Part shown: positions 36,037 through 49,893 of the stretch, piece by piece
Position numbering within the stretch: the stretch's first letter is position 1
How the letters are laid out: each line of letters begins with the position of its first letter
Origin: Paramecium sonneborni
Taxonomy: Eukaryota > Ciliophora > Oligohymenophorea > Peniculida > Parameciidae
Length of the DNA: 64,000 bases
NCBI GenBank assembly: GCA_905182985.1
Contig: CAJJDN010000149.1
Coordinates: forward strand, 175,693-239,692
Reading direction: 5' to 3'
Translations under genes and position numbers: made by a program
Notes under the pieces: model-generated
Database searches by the model: none
The model's input: only the letters and a program-made list of their open reading frames with translations
What the model was told of the DNA's origin: nothing

Positions 36037-37615
36037 TCAATCACTCTCTTTCTTTTCATTCATTTTATTATTATCTTAATATTATTATTCTTCCTCTTAT
36101 AAATTATCTTTATTGTTCAATAACTCTTCAATTCCTTCTTATCCTAATTCAAAACTATTTATTTTTTTAGCTTTCTCAAAATATTGATTTCTAAATTATT
36201 CCCATTATTCCGTTTCAACCAATTATTTTAAATATTAGTATTTTTCTACTTACTCTTCTATAAAAGTTCCCAACAGTGTGATAAATCCCAATTACCCTTT
36301 TCTTTAGATCTCATTATTTTTTTCTAATTTTGTGCATTATATTAATAATTCAATAAAATTGTTTTCTTCAAATAACTAAATTTTTATTTTTATATTTATA
36401 CATTCTTGATTAGAATATCAATCTAATTTTCTATTATCTTATTTATCAAATTGTAATATTAAAAATGCAATATGTCATGTTACTCATAAGTAATAAATAA
36501 TTAATTATAAACTTTAAAGATATTACTTTTATAAAGTTTATTAATAAAAGATTCATTCTTTAAAGAAACTCCAACTCCAATAATTTCAAGGATTTTTAGT
36601 TTCTATTCCCCTAAAATATGAGAATTCTAAAACAATAAAAAATCAATCCAATCACCAACATATGTTACTATTTTTGAAAAAACTATATCTGTATCAATCA
36701 CAATACTAAATTCTTTTCTATACTGTTCATTTTTTTTATTTTCTTCAATATAAAAAAGCAAATTAAAAAGTATTCGACTTGATTAAAGAGAAAGATAATT
36801 ATTCTTTTTAATTATTTGTTTACAGAGATTTTCAATAAATTCTCCAAAAAAAATATCTATATACCATTGTGGATGATCTCTTTCCTTAATCATTTCTTAT
36901 ATTATATAAGAAATATTAGAGGATATCTATTATTAAAATATATAAAATACTTCAAAATTGGTTGAATCATCTAATCTTCTTAAAATATTTTATAACAAAT
37001 TGATTTTTTTATTTTTATATTTAGATTCATCAAAAATCTTTTCTTAAAGTAAATATACTAAAAAATCAGATACTGAGCGAGATTATAACTATCTTATCAT
37101 TCCTTATTAAATATTTTGATTTTCAAAAAATTCATTGACAACAATTTCAATTGAAATTTATTGTAGTAAATCTACAACATATGCAACTAATACTGAATTA
37201 ACATCTTAATCTTGTTGAAAAAAGTTGAATATCTTATAAAGAAAAAATCTTCATAATAAACAGATTTAACTTACTTATCATCTTATACAAAAAACTCAGG
37301 TTTATATTTACCAATGCAATTTAATAGTTTACTTGAATAAAAAGGATAGCGATATGCTCTTTTTGAATTTGAATCATCTTCAGGCATTTGTGTTATATAT
37401 TTGATTAATTCAAGTATGTGATCTTTCTAAATACTATTAATCGATTCAAAATATTACAAATCGAAAATTTTTTTATTTTCATATTGTGCTTCACAAATTA
37501 AATTATCATCATCTAACAATGTGGTCAATTATAAATCCTCATTATCAAAATGAAGGTCAAAAGTTGTGTCTCTTTTAAAAAACCAAGAAAAACTTAGTTT
37601 AAGTACAAAAATCAT
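36037..37615 (-). CDS. SAPS-domain protein, PP6 regulatory subunit
   Basis: 508 residues after introns at plus 37249-37274 (ends AAG) and 36376-36401. The N-terminal block resembles the SAPS domain: SWFFKRDTTFDLHFDNEDL, TLLDDDNLI, then YITQMPEDDSNSKRAYRYPF. Near the end RKGQLGFITLLGTFIEEQVE and TEQWEQFRNQYFEKA match the closing SAPS block, where the usual pattern is GHLTRIAN...W..F. SAPS proteins bind and direct the PP6/Sit4 phosphatase. The protein is shorter than animal PP6R and stops soon after the domain with an acidic tail. It lies head-to-tail upstream of RPL8 and is divergent from the TPR gene, 30 bp apart. Confidence 0.85.
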
Positions 37616-37645
37616 ACTTTGTAAACATGAGAATTTATTATAAAA

Positions 37646-38753
37646 ATGGAAAATTTGGCTGATGAATTGATAAATTAGAATTAATATGAAGAAGCATAAA
37701 AACTTTATAATTAATGTGAATAGACATAATCAATCTTGATAAAATAAGCTCTATTGGCACATAAGATTGGACTATTTAAAGAATCAATAAACTATTATTG
37801 GTTAGCATATGATAAAGGCGAGAAGAAAAATGAAATATTAATAAAAATAGGTATTTATTAAAAATATAACAATAAGGCAAGTTGCAGACTTAAATAGGGA
37901 ACTATAATTAAGCAATATAAGTATTTAACAAGATTTTAAGTATTGATCAAAATAATCCAATTGCAATGGGAGAATTAGGTTTTTTTAAGAAATTATTATA
38001 AAGGATATACATATTATTGCATGGAAGATCATACGAATGCTATTTCTTTATATACAAAATGTTCTCAGTTCATTAGTATAATACCTAAATTCTTAACAAA
38101 ATTAGGAAATGAACTTTATAGTGAATATAAATATAATACGGCAAAGCTTTATTTTTTAACAGCTTATTAGATTGATAATTAAGTATATAATACTGTATTG
38201 GGTTTGGTTAATACTTACATGAAGCTAGAAGAGTATGAATAGTCTTTATAATATTGTGAAATTCTTTTGAAATTGGATTCGAATTGTGGAGCTGGATATT
38301 TAAGAAAAAGTATATTTATTTTTAATTATAAAGTTTAAATAAGTATAAAGATTAATCAATTGAATGAAGCAGAAGAAATCATAAAAAAATTAGACTTAAA
38401 ATTACTTGATGAATAAGAACATTATGATTTGATCTAGTTAAAGGGATTAATACTTTTCAAGAAATAATAATACCAAGATTGCATAAATTAACTTATGAAT
38501 GTAGTAAAGGATGATTAATATTTAATTTAATTGCATGTCCTTATTGCTAAATGCTATTATAAACTGTAATAATATGAAGAAGCATTAAATTAATTGGAAA
38601 TGGTTTTTGATGTCTATTAGAATTATTATTCAGCTTTAAAGTTATAATGTAATATCTATAATAATAATAATTTTAGACAAGATTTTACTTCAGATTAATA
38701 AAATATAGGAGGCCAAAAAAATAAAATAAAATATGGATATTCAATATCTATGA
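37646..38753 (+). CDS. TPR-repeat protein (342 aa)
   Basis: Three introns (37851-37876 ending AAG, 37979-38003 starting GTT and ending AAG, 38649-38676) give 342 residues ending at TGA 38751-38753. Repeating 34-residue helix pairs are visible, for example NQYEEAQKLYNQCEQ, IGNYNQAIQVFNKILSIDQN, MKLEEYEQSLQYCEILLKLD and LQQYEEALNQLEMVFDVYQN, so tetratricopeptide repeats fill most of the protein. It probably acts as a protein-binding scaffold. The partner is unknown. Its last 13 bases overlap the 3' end of the convergent MORN/Ulp1-like gene. Confidence 0.88.
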
Positions 38754-40098
38754 TTACTTTTGTTATTTGAAAATTATGGAATTATATGGGCATAATCATC
38801 TAAAAGAACATTTTTTACATGTTTTCTTAACTATTCCATAATTTTGTTATTTGTTGTATAATCTATTTAATTAACATCTTTATCAATATATTTGTATTAT
38901 AGTAATGTATTAAAGATTGTATGAATCCCACAATCAAAACCATTATTTTGTTAAGGTATGGGTATACTCAGCTTTTTGTTATTTTAAGATTGATTTTAAA
39001 ATTAAGGAAAGATTTTAGCTACTCTATCTAATATAATATCATCTTATTTATTTCTGATAGAATTTAAAATGTATAGAAATGAATTTTAATAAACCAATAA
39101 TAAGAAATGTCCTCTATCTACATTCATCACAAATATTAGTTTTTTAATTTCAGATAGAAGAACATTAACTTCTAAAAGTTTTGGTAAAATAGAAGCTTTA
39201 TAATCTTTTGAGGTGATTAAACTTGTAAATATATCTTAGCATTCAACAGTGTTGATGAGACAAACTAATTTATTATGAGTAACTTTATAATAATCATCAA
39301 CTAACTAAAGATAGTAATCTAATCCTAATTAATTAAGCCATTCTCCATAATTAAATCCTTTAAAAGAGAAATTAGTAATAGAATAATCTTTATGGTATAA
39401 TAAATATCGTGTAGTTTATTATTATAGTCTGTATTAATTGTTTTTAGTTTCTCCTATATTTCTCATTATTCCATTTCTATAAAATTCTTTTCTTTCTTAT
39501 TCAGATCTATTTTAAGTATTAAGATCTTTTATAACGAATATTCCATGTTTTAGATTATTCTCATATAATCCAATGGATTTAAATTATTCATTAATCTCTG
39601 TACATTAACCATGCTTTTAACCCCATTGATATACACATTCTTATCGATAATTCTTTTATTTCAATTCAAAAACACAAGAACCAAAAGCGAATCCATCTTT
39701 AAAATTCCCCTTAAATATTCCACTTTGATTTTCAAAAGTACCATATCCATAAGGTAAAAAATGATTACCATCAAGACCTCCTTTATAAGTAGTTTGATCA
39801 TCTTCTGGAAAGTCTCTTGGAATTGAAATATAGTTTTTGCAATTTATAAAAAGTTTACAATCTTAAAGGATAGTGAAATCTCCTTTTATAACACTTACAA
39901 TAATACTATTGTTTTTTTAATAATTATTTTTTACATATTTCCATTCGGTCTTAATAATAATTTCTAACAATTCGAAGGTGTCTTGATTTTATACATCTAT
40001 TTTTGAATTGAGTGTTTTTGTTGAAATAGTTTTGTTGTAATCGTTTATGGAATACTGATTGAATTTTCTTATAAGACATTATCATCCAATTCATTCAT
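38741..40098 (-). CDS. MORN-like repeats fused to a Ulp1-type cysteine protease domain
   Basis: 444 residues after a 23-nt intron just after the start (plus 40049-40071, an unusual GTC...CAG). Residues about 145-260 hold MORN-like repeats (YGYGTFENQSGIFKGNFKDG, then VYQWGQKHGQC and GLYENNLKHGIF). The C-terminal part resembles the C48/Ulp1 SUMO-protease fold: His in VDRGHFLLLVY (about 312), oxyanion Gln and nucleophile Cys in IPQQNNGFDCGIHTIFN (about 377). The residue after the His strand, normally Asp in DSL, is Asn (ILNSI). It may remove ubiquitin-like modifiers at a membrane or cortex site, which is inference. Its stop overlaps the TPR gene. Confidence 0.7.
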
Positions 40099-40140
40099 TT
40101 AAGTTAATTATATTTTTTACTATATATTTATTTCAAAATA

Positions 40141-40745
40141 TCAATAGCTTTGATCAGAATCATTGGGATCGTCTTAAATTATAGAATATTCTGTAACTAA
40201 ATCAAATATCTCATTTTGAGTTTGTATATCTAGAAATTATAGATCAAATTCAATCTAAGTAATAGATAAATAAATACTTAATATTTTCCTTTTTCTAAAT
40301 CTACTATATTAGCAGGGTTTTATTATTCTAAGAAATCCTCAAGTCCAGTAGATTTAGTTTATTAAGCATAAAGATCCTCCTCAGCTTCTAATTCTCCTAT
40401 AAAACAACGGAATTTATTTGCTTATAATCCATGTGATAATAATCGAGAATAAATAAACATAAATGATTTTCCATTTAGATTCAATTATTACCATAATTCT
40501 TTTTTTTATCCATGTTTAGTTTGAATTGTTTCAACTAATTATCTTTCTTATGGATTCAATTCTTCAATCTTTTTTGGAAAATTAAACCAACATAACCTAA
40601 TATTAGTAATAAAAAGAGATCCATTTATAGGTTCAATTGAAATTTAAGCATCATTTTATCCATAAATTTTAGCTTTTATATTTTAAAACAAATGAAGTTT
40701 GTCTTCATTTTATAGTAAATCGAAAGGATATGCAATACCATTCAT
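40141..40745 (-). CDS. Unknown protein with PH-like N-terminal block (193 aa)
   Basis: 193 residues after one 23-nt intron (plus 40255-40277). The N-terminal part includes NGSLFITNIRLCWFNFPKK, the pattern of a PH/GRAM-like strand pair (G.L..TN.RL.W) seen in several lipid- or protein-binding modules. The middle is long and polar, and the end is strongly acidic (DDPNDSDQSY). No full domain can be assigned from sight. It is divergent from the gene at 40785 with 39 bp between start codons, so both promoters share a very short spacer. Confidence 0.65.
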
Positions 40746-40784
40746 ATATTCTGTTATAAAAAAAATAATAAAAAAATTACTTTT

Positions 40785-42238
40785 ATGTTCTGTCTTTGTG
40801 GATTGAGAAATGAAAATGATAAATAAGAACATATAAAAAATTCACATGGAACTTCTCTTTAATCTAATATGAGATTAGATAATAATGATAATAGAAACAG
40901 TATAAATAATTTTCAAGAGTGCAATAGAGTCAGTCAAGAATACACAGATTTTTTGTGGGAATACGATAAAAATTATTAAGAAAAGTCTTAGTTGTTTGAT
41001 TTTTGTGAAATTTCACCTAGTTTTAAATTAGAAGTAATATATATAATGTTTAAAAAGGAATCAAAAACTGATTTTGAAGAGTCTTTATTAATGCACTAAG
41101 GAGATGGATTGTTGGTGAAATTAATCAATATAAATTAATAATCAATGAGTAAATTGAAAGATACATTTACAGCATTTATTATGAGAATTCTTTATGATAT
41201 AAAGTCTTTCTTAGAAGTATTAAAATATTCATATCTCTTTTATTAGATTGCTCCTTAATAGGAAATCAAATTTGTTAGATCACTTATTCCTAATATAATA
41301 ACTGAATTAACATACAGAAGAATTAAGAATGATAAACTATTGATTGCTCATGATCCAACTGGAAGTTTCTTACTTAAACACTTATCTTCAAGTTAATAAG
41401 TATATTTCATTGAAGAAACCTAAGTCTATCGTCCAATCTTAGATAAAGGAATAGAAATATTGAATTGTAATAACAAGATACACTATGTAACTAAATCAGA
41501 TATTACAGTTAAATTAGATACTGCAATTGTGAGTAAAATAAGCTATCTATGTCTTTAGATTTGCTATTCTTCCATGATATTCCAATATACAGTATAATTT
41601 AGGAGTATTTGACCTTAGCCCATGATCTTATTCTAATTCTATCTCCTAAATTAGATTATCATGAAATGATATCATAATTAAGATAAGGAATTAAGAATAG
41701 TGCATAATCACATATTTACTGTAGTGTAGAAATACAATCAGTTTATGAATATAATAAGGTTATTGCTTTTATTGTGTATTATGGAGAAATCTCAGGAATT
41801 AAACAAAATTAACAATTGTGTTTTCTCTATAAATGTATATCTAAAACAATTTAAAGGACTTTTAAATATAAAGTTTTTTTGAAAAATCTTAGGAGTTAAA
41901 TTGGAATAATGAAATTAGTTGATTTGTTTTCTCTTTATGGATTATTATTTAATAGTTCAGATGAGAATTTCAAAATATTTTATAAATAAGTTAAGAAATA
42001 ATACTTTCCCAAAATAAAGTCTCAAAAATTCATTTAAGAAGAATGTAATAAATCATCTACTGAATCAGAAAGTGAAGGAATTCAAGAAACAGAATCTGCA
42101 AACTCAAATTTTACTGAAATAAAAATATATAGTAAAAGTGAATCTATTCAAATGTCCAATTATGTTTATGTTCACTTTCATTCATAAAACAGTTAGAAAT
42201 CTACTCAATATGAAGAATATATTTAAATTAGTGAATGA
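40785..42238 (+). CDS. Unknown protein (475 aa)
   Basis: 475 residues after one 26-nt intron (41533-41558). The start MFCLCGLRNENDK is Cys-rich but lacks the Gly2 of an N-myristoylation signal. A folded-looking middle (roughly residues 70-330) mixes helices and strands with no motif I recognise, and the C-terminal 80 residues are Ser/Glu-rich (STESESEGIQETESANSN) and probably disordered. There is no membrane segment. Function unknown. The exon model is well supported by length and frame. Confidence 0.7.
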
Positions 42239-42455
42239 TGATTATTTTTATATTATTTATAACTAATTACTTACAATTGTACTCAAATACAAAATATTGG
42301 TTATCAATAATATTATCTCATTTCATATATTAGTATATTCTAAATGCTATTCTAATTATTTTGATCAGTAATTTTATTATAATTGAAAAATAAGAAGATA
42401 ATTTTAATGGATTGAGTATAGTTTAGTAATCATTTAATAATTTTTATATTTTATA

Positions 42456-43221
42456 ATGAAGACCAAAGCCAAAATCTCTTAGTCATCTTCAGCTAAGAAA
42501 TTGAACACATAGCTTCCATCAGATTCTTTAAAGAACAGTTAAATTAAAGAAGAAATTCGTGAAGATCTAAATTCTTGGGATAGTAGGTTTGAATCAACTG
42601 CCATAGAATACCCTTTTACTAAATATATGAATCCAAATAAATTAATAAAAAAAGTATTATACAAATAAATTTAAGAAAGGAATTCCTGATACAAGTAGAG
42701 AGTAAAGTGCAAGGTTAAAGAAGTCAAATACAAATGTTACACTCATTTAAAGTCCTCGTTTACTTTCCCCAAAATAATAAATTGAAATCATACATTATCT
42801 TGAATTAAAAAAAAAGTCTTTAATTGAAGAAAGTGAAAGAAAAGAACATCTTATCGCTAAATTCTTGAATAAAAATTCACCACCAAAACAAAATATTAAA
42901 ATAGCTTCATAATATCCACCTAAATCTGCTTAATTATATTCTCCTGATACTCGATTTCCTATTATTAACTCTCCTTTACAAAATGAATTTTAAGTCCCTT
43001 TATTTTATAAAAATAATTAAACTAAAGTAATTCAAAACGATTAAAATTGGAGTTTTGGAAAATTACAAGATGAGGATCAAGATAATAAAACTAAATCTTA
43101 ATTTGCTAAAATTGCTAAATGTACTAATACAAAATAAACTGTTAAAAACAATTTTTCAAAGCCTCTCCTTAGATTACCAAAAGAATTTCATGTTTAATCA
43201 TGGAATTAAATTAATAAATGA
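42456..43221 (+). CDS. Unknown Ser/Pro/Lys-rich protein (247 aa)
   Basis: One 22-nt intron ending AAG (42654-42675) gives 247 residues from ATG 42456 to TGA 43219-43221. It is low in complexity and rich in Ser, Pro, Lys and Gln, with repeated S-P sites (SPRLLSPKQQ, QLYSPDTRFPIINSP) that would suit proline-directed kinases, and a helical EERKEH-type segment in the middle. Likely mostly disordered, possibly cytoskeletal. Unknown function. Confidence 0.65.
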
Positions 43222-43564
43222 TAAATATTTAAAGATATTATTATGTAATAATAATTATTTTCTAATTCTATTTGTAAATAATTGATTAACAATAAAAATA
43301 ATTTAATGAAAATTTATTTTGACACATTATTGTATTTTATAAAAATAGCAGATTAACGTATGAAATTGAAATTTGTGAATAATGTGACAATAAAAAAAAT
43401 AAAATTGTAGTAAATTATAATTTTGAGAACAATTTTCTTATAGTTTAAGAGAGTTTAATAAGAATAGATGTTTAAGGATATGATATATATATATTAAATT
43501 GTATTAGTATGTTATTATAATGAAGTTTATTTGTTTATTGATTTGATAATTATAAAAATAATAG
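43222..43564. other. AT-rich spacer, nothing recognised
   Basis: About 340 bp between two plus-strand genes. It must include the 3' end of the first and the promoter of the copine gene. No ORF, tRNA or repeat stands out. Confidence 0.6.
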
Positions 43565-45204
<1,640 letters not shown>

Positions 45205-45240
45205 TCAAAAATATATCATTAAAATATTAATATAAAAATA

Positions 45241-46220
45241 ATGAGTAATTTATCTTAATCATCTTCTCTACCTGTTATTAAAAATAAATTACATGTAGGA
45301 GAGAATCTTATGTATTAAATTCACAAAAGAGCTTTGTAAGAATATTTAAAAAGTGGGAATATAGATTAAAGAATTGTTTCAATGAATTTATTAAATGTAA
45401 GTTAATTAAAGAATGAAGAACTTAATCTCCTTCATTAATCTCTAAGCACTAAGAATTAAAAACTTGAAGGAGATGCTAGTAAAATATTATCCAAAGTATT
45501 TTTTTAATTTTATATATTTTAGTTTAAATCAAAAGTTAAATCTAATGGATTTCCTATCTATTTCAAGAAACCAGATTATTCTCATGAAGATCAAGAACTT
45601 AATCAATTAGAAGAACATCTGTATAGAATTTAGATTTATAAATAAGCAAAATTGTACTTAAATCTAAATTAAATACTTGCAAAGTCTTTAATGGTACTTA
45701 TTTAGTAGATCCTACTATTCAAGATCTTTAAAGAACCAATCAAAAATAAAAACAACCTTTATAACTTATTTATTTTCCTGCAATAAAAAGATAACCAAGT
45801 CAAGCTAATTTAAGAGACACTTAATAAATTAAATAAGTTGTTAATTAAAGATTGCATGATTCTTAATTAACATTATAAGAATTAAGAGAAAGATATAAAG
45901 AATCTAAATTAAGTGACTTTTAAAAGTATTTTTTTTAATTGATTGATGAGGGGGATGTTGGTGAATTACAATCTTTATTTAAATAAAAAGAAATATCCTA
46001 AGAGATTCTTAATAGTCCAAATCATAAAGGTTACTATCCGATTCATTTAGCAATTAAATAGAAAGATCCATAATTATTTAAGTTATTTTAATAAAATGGA
46101 GCTGATCTCACTGTCTTAACAAGAAAAAAGAAGTCTATTAAACAATTATTAGAAATCTATTATAATGATGAAATTTATGAATTAATTAATGGAAAGAAGA
46201 AAGCAAAATTATTATTATGA
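45241..46220 (+). CDS. Protein with C-terminal ankyrin repeats (308 aa)
   Basis: 308 residues after introns 45496-45522 (in-frame, so less certain) and 45621-45646 (ends AAG). The N-terminal two thirds are polar and helical (TLQELRERYKESKLSDFQKY). The C-terminus carries ankyrin-type repeats: DEGDVGELQSLFKQKEI, then NHKGYYPIHLAIKQKDPQLF and NGADLTVLTRKKKS. It would serve as a binding protein. It follows the copine stop by 36 bp on the same strand. Confidence 0.8.
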
Positions 46221-46247
46221 AGTAAATTTATAATTTAAATTATTAAC

Positions 46248-47297
46248 ATGTAATTCTCTGATATTACCAATATGGATAAGTCATTTCATAATCTTAAAAC
46301 TAAATCTTTGATTTCTCAAAAGATTACTCCTTAGAAAAAACTGTCATTGAATTATATGGATATACATAATTTCTAATTTGAATGGATCTGTTTAGATGCT
46401 TATGAATAGAAAGTAATGAATCAAAGTAATTCTAATCCATTCTAATACTCTTACTATGAATAAATGTAATGGTTCTAAAATTATCATTTACATTTCTAAT
46501 ATCCTCTCAAATTAGATCATATCAATGTAAATAGATTATATATAATATAGACATAAGAATCCTTGAGACATCATTCTATTTGTGAATTGAAAAGAAATAG
46601 TCTTTTATGTTGGTTGGGTTATGTTTTGGGTTCTTATGATAACACTTCAAATGAAACATATTTTTTAACCATTTCCATTTTTGACAAATTCCTCTAACAA
46701 TATCCATTTAGTCTTAGCAATTAAGAACTTTTAAGTCTTGGTATTAGTTGTTTGAGTTTGGCTTCTAAATAAAAAGATATCTATTGTTTGACTTCATAAT
46801 AACTTGTCTAATTAAGTGGTGAAAAAATAACTGAAGATTAACTTGCAAAATGTCAATTTTAAATCTTATAAACTATATAATATCAAATAGAAATACCAAA
46901 TTATTTTTCAAATTTCGATTATTTAATGAGAGACTTAGAATTTAGATATTATAAAGAAAAAATGTTAAATATTATTGATAATTCATTGATAAAAATGAAA
47001 TTATCAGCTATATATAAATGTACTCTTAATTTATTAAGATTTGTCTCATAACATTATGACACAACTATATTTTATTAAAGTACGATTGCTTTTAGTTGTA
47101 TTTTGTATACAATTAAGAGGATGGAATTATTAAATTTTATAATGCTAGAAGATTTAAGTAAAATATTAGTATAAATTTAAATTGATTAAGAGATTGTGAA
47201 TACGGAAATAGCTTTAAAATATATTTATAGACTTTGCTAAAATGATTTGAGTTAAAAACAATAAGAATTCTTATCATAAACAGATTTTAAATATTGA
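46248..47297 (+). CDS. Cyclin-domain protein
   Basis: Intron-free 349-residue protein starting 27 bp after the ankyrin gene. Residues about 105-215 follow the cyclin box: SLRHHSICELKRNSLLCWLG, ETYFLTISIFDKFLQQY, LLSLGISCLSLASKQKD and ITEDQLAKCQFQILQTIQY, i.e. the helix 1-5 order with the usual Asp-Lys/Arg (FDKFL) and A.K pair. A second, weaker helical repeat follows. It should bind a cyclin-dependent kinase. The subfamily is unclear. The N-terminus has no obvious destruction box. Confidence 0.85.
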
Positions 47298-47347
47298 TAA
47301 TTAATTAATTTATTTAAGTTTTTGGTTTATTTAAATAAAACAAAGTA

Positions 47348-48342
47348 TCAATAGTTTTATGTCTTTCTTTTTCTTACTTTAATTAAATAGTCTAATTAAG
47401 AAATATTCCGATATGGATTAGTAAGATTAGAAAGTGAATTCTTTTTGGATACTAAAGTTGATGGTTGTAATTATTTAAAAGATTATTTGAGTTAATATTT
47501 CAATTAATAATCGATTGATTTAGTACTAGAAATAGTAAATTAGGAAGTGGGAGTAAGTTGAGGAAGTATAGATCTAGTAACAGGAACAAAAGTTTTATTG
47601 ATTAATTTTTATTTAGATGATTTTGAAGGTGAATTTGTGGGTTAAGTAGGGATGGATTTAACTTGAATTTAAGGTTCTTATACTGTTCTTAGGGTTTAAA
47701 TGGGGATAAGAAGAAATTTATCATTAATTGTTTATTGTCTTTTAATTAAGAAAGCCTGTCTCAATTAAGTTTTTGTTTGAGTGTCTTTTCTTTGAAAAAG
47801 TTATTAATTAATTTATTTGACTTACATGAGTTATTCATAAGGTATATGCGTGTCACATGAATTACAACGTTTTTTGAAGTTAATGTTATTTAAAGAGATC
47901 ATAGATTTATAGAGATTAATCTTTCTAGTGAGTTTCTTAGCTAGGAAATAAAATAGAGTTTAAAATTACAAAAGTGAAGTGCATCATCTATAAACTGTTA
48001 TTTTTTCTTTAATTGATTTGCATATTCTACTTAGTGATGCCGAATAGCACCTTTATACATGAGATGTATAATTTTTGTATTATCTTATCCACAATTAGTA
48101 CAATGACAACTTCTCCTTCTAATTTATTGTTGTTTTTTAATATGTATTCTTGTCCCTTATCTGCTTCCAAAACGTAATTGTTTATATTTTATATCAAAAG
48201 GTGACTGTTTTTAAAGATCAAATGAAAAGGTTCTAGCTTTCTTATTTAGAGGATGAGCAGTAATAATTTACATGTTTGAATGCTTAGGTTTATGATTGAA
48301 AATGTAATTATAAAGATTGATTGAGCTTTCTTGATAATCCAT
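47348..48342 (-). CDS. Unknown protein with Cys motifs, 5' end unresolved
   Basis: From ATG 48342 one 29-nt intron (about plus 47945-47973) gives 321 residues ending at TGA 47348-47350. Two Cys clusters, RRSCHCTNCGQDNTKIIH and KKRCNSCDTHIPYEQ, could form zinc knuckles. The C-terminal 130 residues are Ser/Thr/Pro/Gln-rich with basic patches. The same frame is open and protein-like up to 48468 without an ATG, so an upstream exon may exist and could overlap the divergent gene at 48490. It is convergent with the cyclin gene, 50 bp between stops. Possibly nuclear. No family recognised. Confidence 0.6.
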
Positions 48343-48489
48343 ACTTGGTAACCCTTGAATGTCTTTCTCTATTGAATAATAGACAAATGTTTCATACTCA
48401 ACTGTTTAATCATTTATTTAGCATTCAAAAAGAGTGATTCTTGTTTTAGTATTCCTTCTAATTTCTTTTCAGGATGTGCATTAATTTTC

Positions 48490-49845
48490 ATGACAGAAAT
48501 AAACAAATATGAGACCATTATAACAATTCTAAAAAATCTTAACAATCCATAATTTGCTTCTCAATATGAACAACAACTCAATCGTCTCCCCTTCTTTAAC
48601 TTTTATAAATAGGTCTTAAAAACAGACTAATTCACTCAAAGTGCAATTAAGTATATTTAACTTCTCTATCTAAAAAAAGGATAAATTTATAAGCATTAAA
48701 GTAAGTTATCTATTTATTTAATAAAGCTGATTCAATTGAAAGTGTATTTATATTACTTGAAGGAACATTGTCATTGATTTAAAATGATTAAAAGAAATCG
48801 AAAATTGTAACAAAAGTACAACCATCAGAACATCTTTTTTAAGAAGACATCTATAAAAAAGCTCCTATTTCTAAATATAAAATAATGGCTTTAACAGATT
48901 GCACAGCTATTTCATTAAGTTTTATTTCAATTCATGAGGTGTATCAACATTTTTAAAACTTAGATATCAGTTTATGGATTCTAATTTGCTAAATATAAGG
49001 AAGAAGTGGAATATTTTAGAATATAATTTCCAGATGTTAAACCAATTGAATTTATTCCATTTATAAAGAAATTGAAGAAAGAAAATTTTTTGAATAATGT
49101 AAAAATTTATTCAGCGAATCAATAAGCTAATAAAGTTTATTTTATAATCTCTGGAGAAGTTGAAGTAATTTATATATATTATAGTATTTGAAGATTTATG
49201 CTGAAAATGAAGATGGCAAATTTTAAAGAGTTACAATTGCATGCGATAATGATAGTTTTGGTGAAGAAGCTTTATCAATATCTATTTCTAGAGTATATAA
49301 ATATACAGCAAAAACATAATATTTTAAGAAAACTATTGCATTTGTTTTTGAAGTAAATATTTAATTGTTTAAGGTTGATGATTATTGCCATACATATGCT
49401 CCTAATCTTATTAAATAATTAGAAGATAAAATGAGACTTAAAGAAAATCTTATACTATAGAAAATAAAATAAACATAAACATAGACAAATACTTTGCCTA
49501 CAATAATAAATTCATCGCTGAAAAAACCTTTTGAATAGTAAAGTCATGTATATATCAATCAGATTCTTACATATTGCATCACCAAGGTCAAAAGCTTCGT
49601 CTATAAAAATAAACAGAGCAATTAGTTTTAATGATGGAGGATTGTTTAATTTTATGGAACTCAATAACCCAGGTAAAAATCATTTGAGACTATTCGAATA
49701 ACATGTGAATAGATAATTAATTAAAGAGTAATATGAAGAATAGCATGGTAATTAATCGAGAGATAGAACTAAATCTGTTTAATTCTAAAAAATATGGAAT
49801 ATTAGCTCAGATTCTCAAAAACTCCCTCGAATTAAATAACATTGA
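48490..49845 (+). CDS. Protein with two cyclic-nucleotide-binding domains
   Basis: 419 residues after four introns (48701-48726, 48939-48963, 49165-49184, 49538-49562). The first cNBD (about 45-150) has LLYLKKGQIYKHQTDSIE and VFILLEGTLSL but no Arg or Gly-Glu in its phosphate cassette (EHLFQEDIYKK). The second (about 185-290) has VYFIISGEVEV and the cassette FGEEALSISISR with the Gly-Glu and Arg, so only the second looks able to bind cAMP or cGMP. The tail is basic and Gln-rich. It lacks a kinase domain or a clear PKA inhibitor site. Likely a cNMP effector in cytosol or cilia. Confidence 0.88.
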
Positions 49846-49893
49846 TTTATTTGTAAAAATAAACTATTATAATTATTATTAATTAAAGCAAAA

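Noticed and set aside
47295..47540. Apparent in-frame continuation of the cyclin past its TGA (about 90 codons)
   Set aside because: The region is fully explained as the 3' part of the minus-strand gene 47348-48342 once its 29-nt intron is removed. The plus frame is a shadow.
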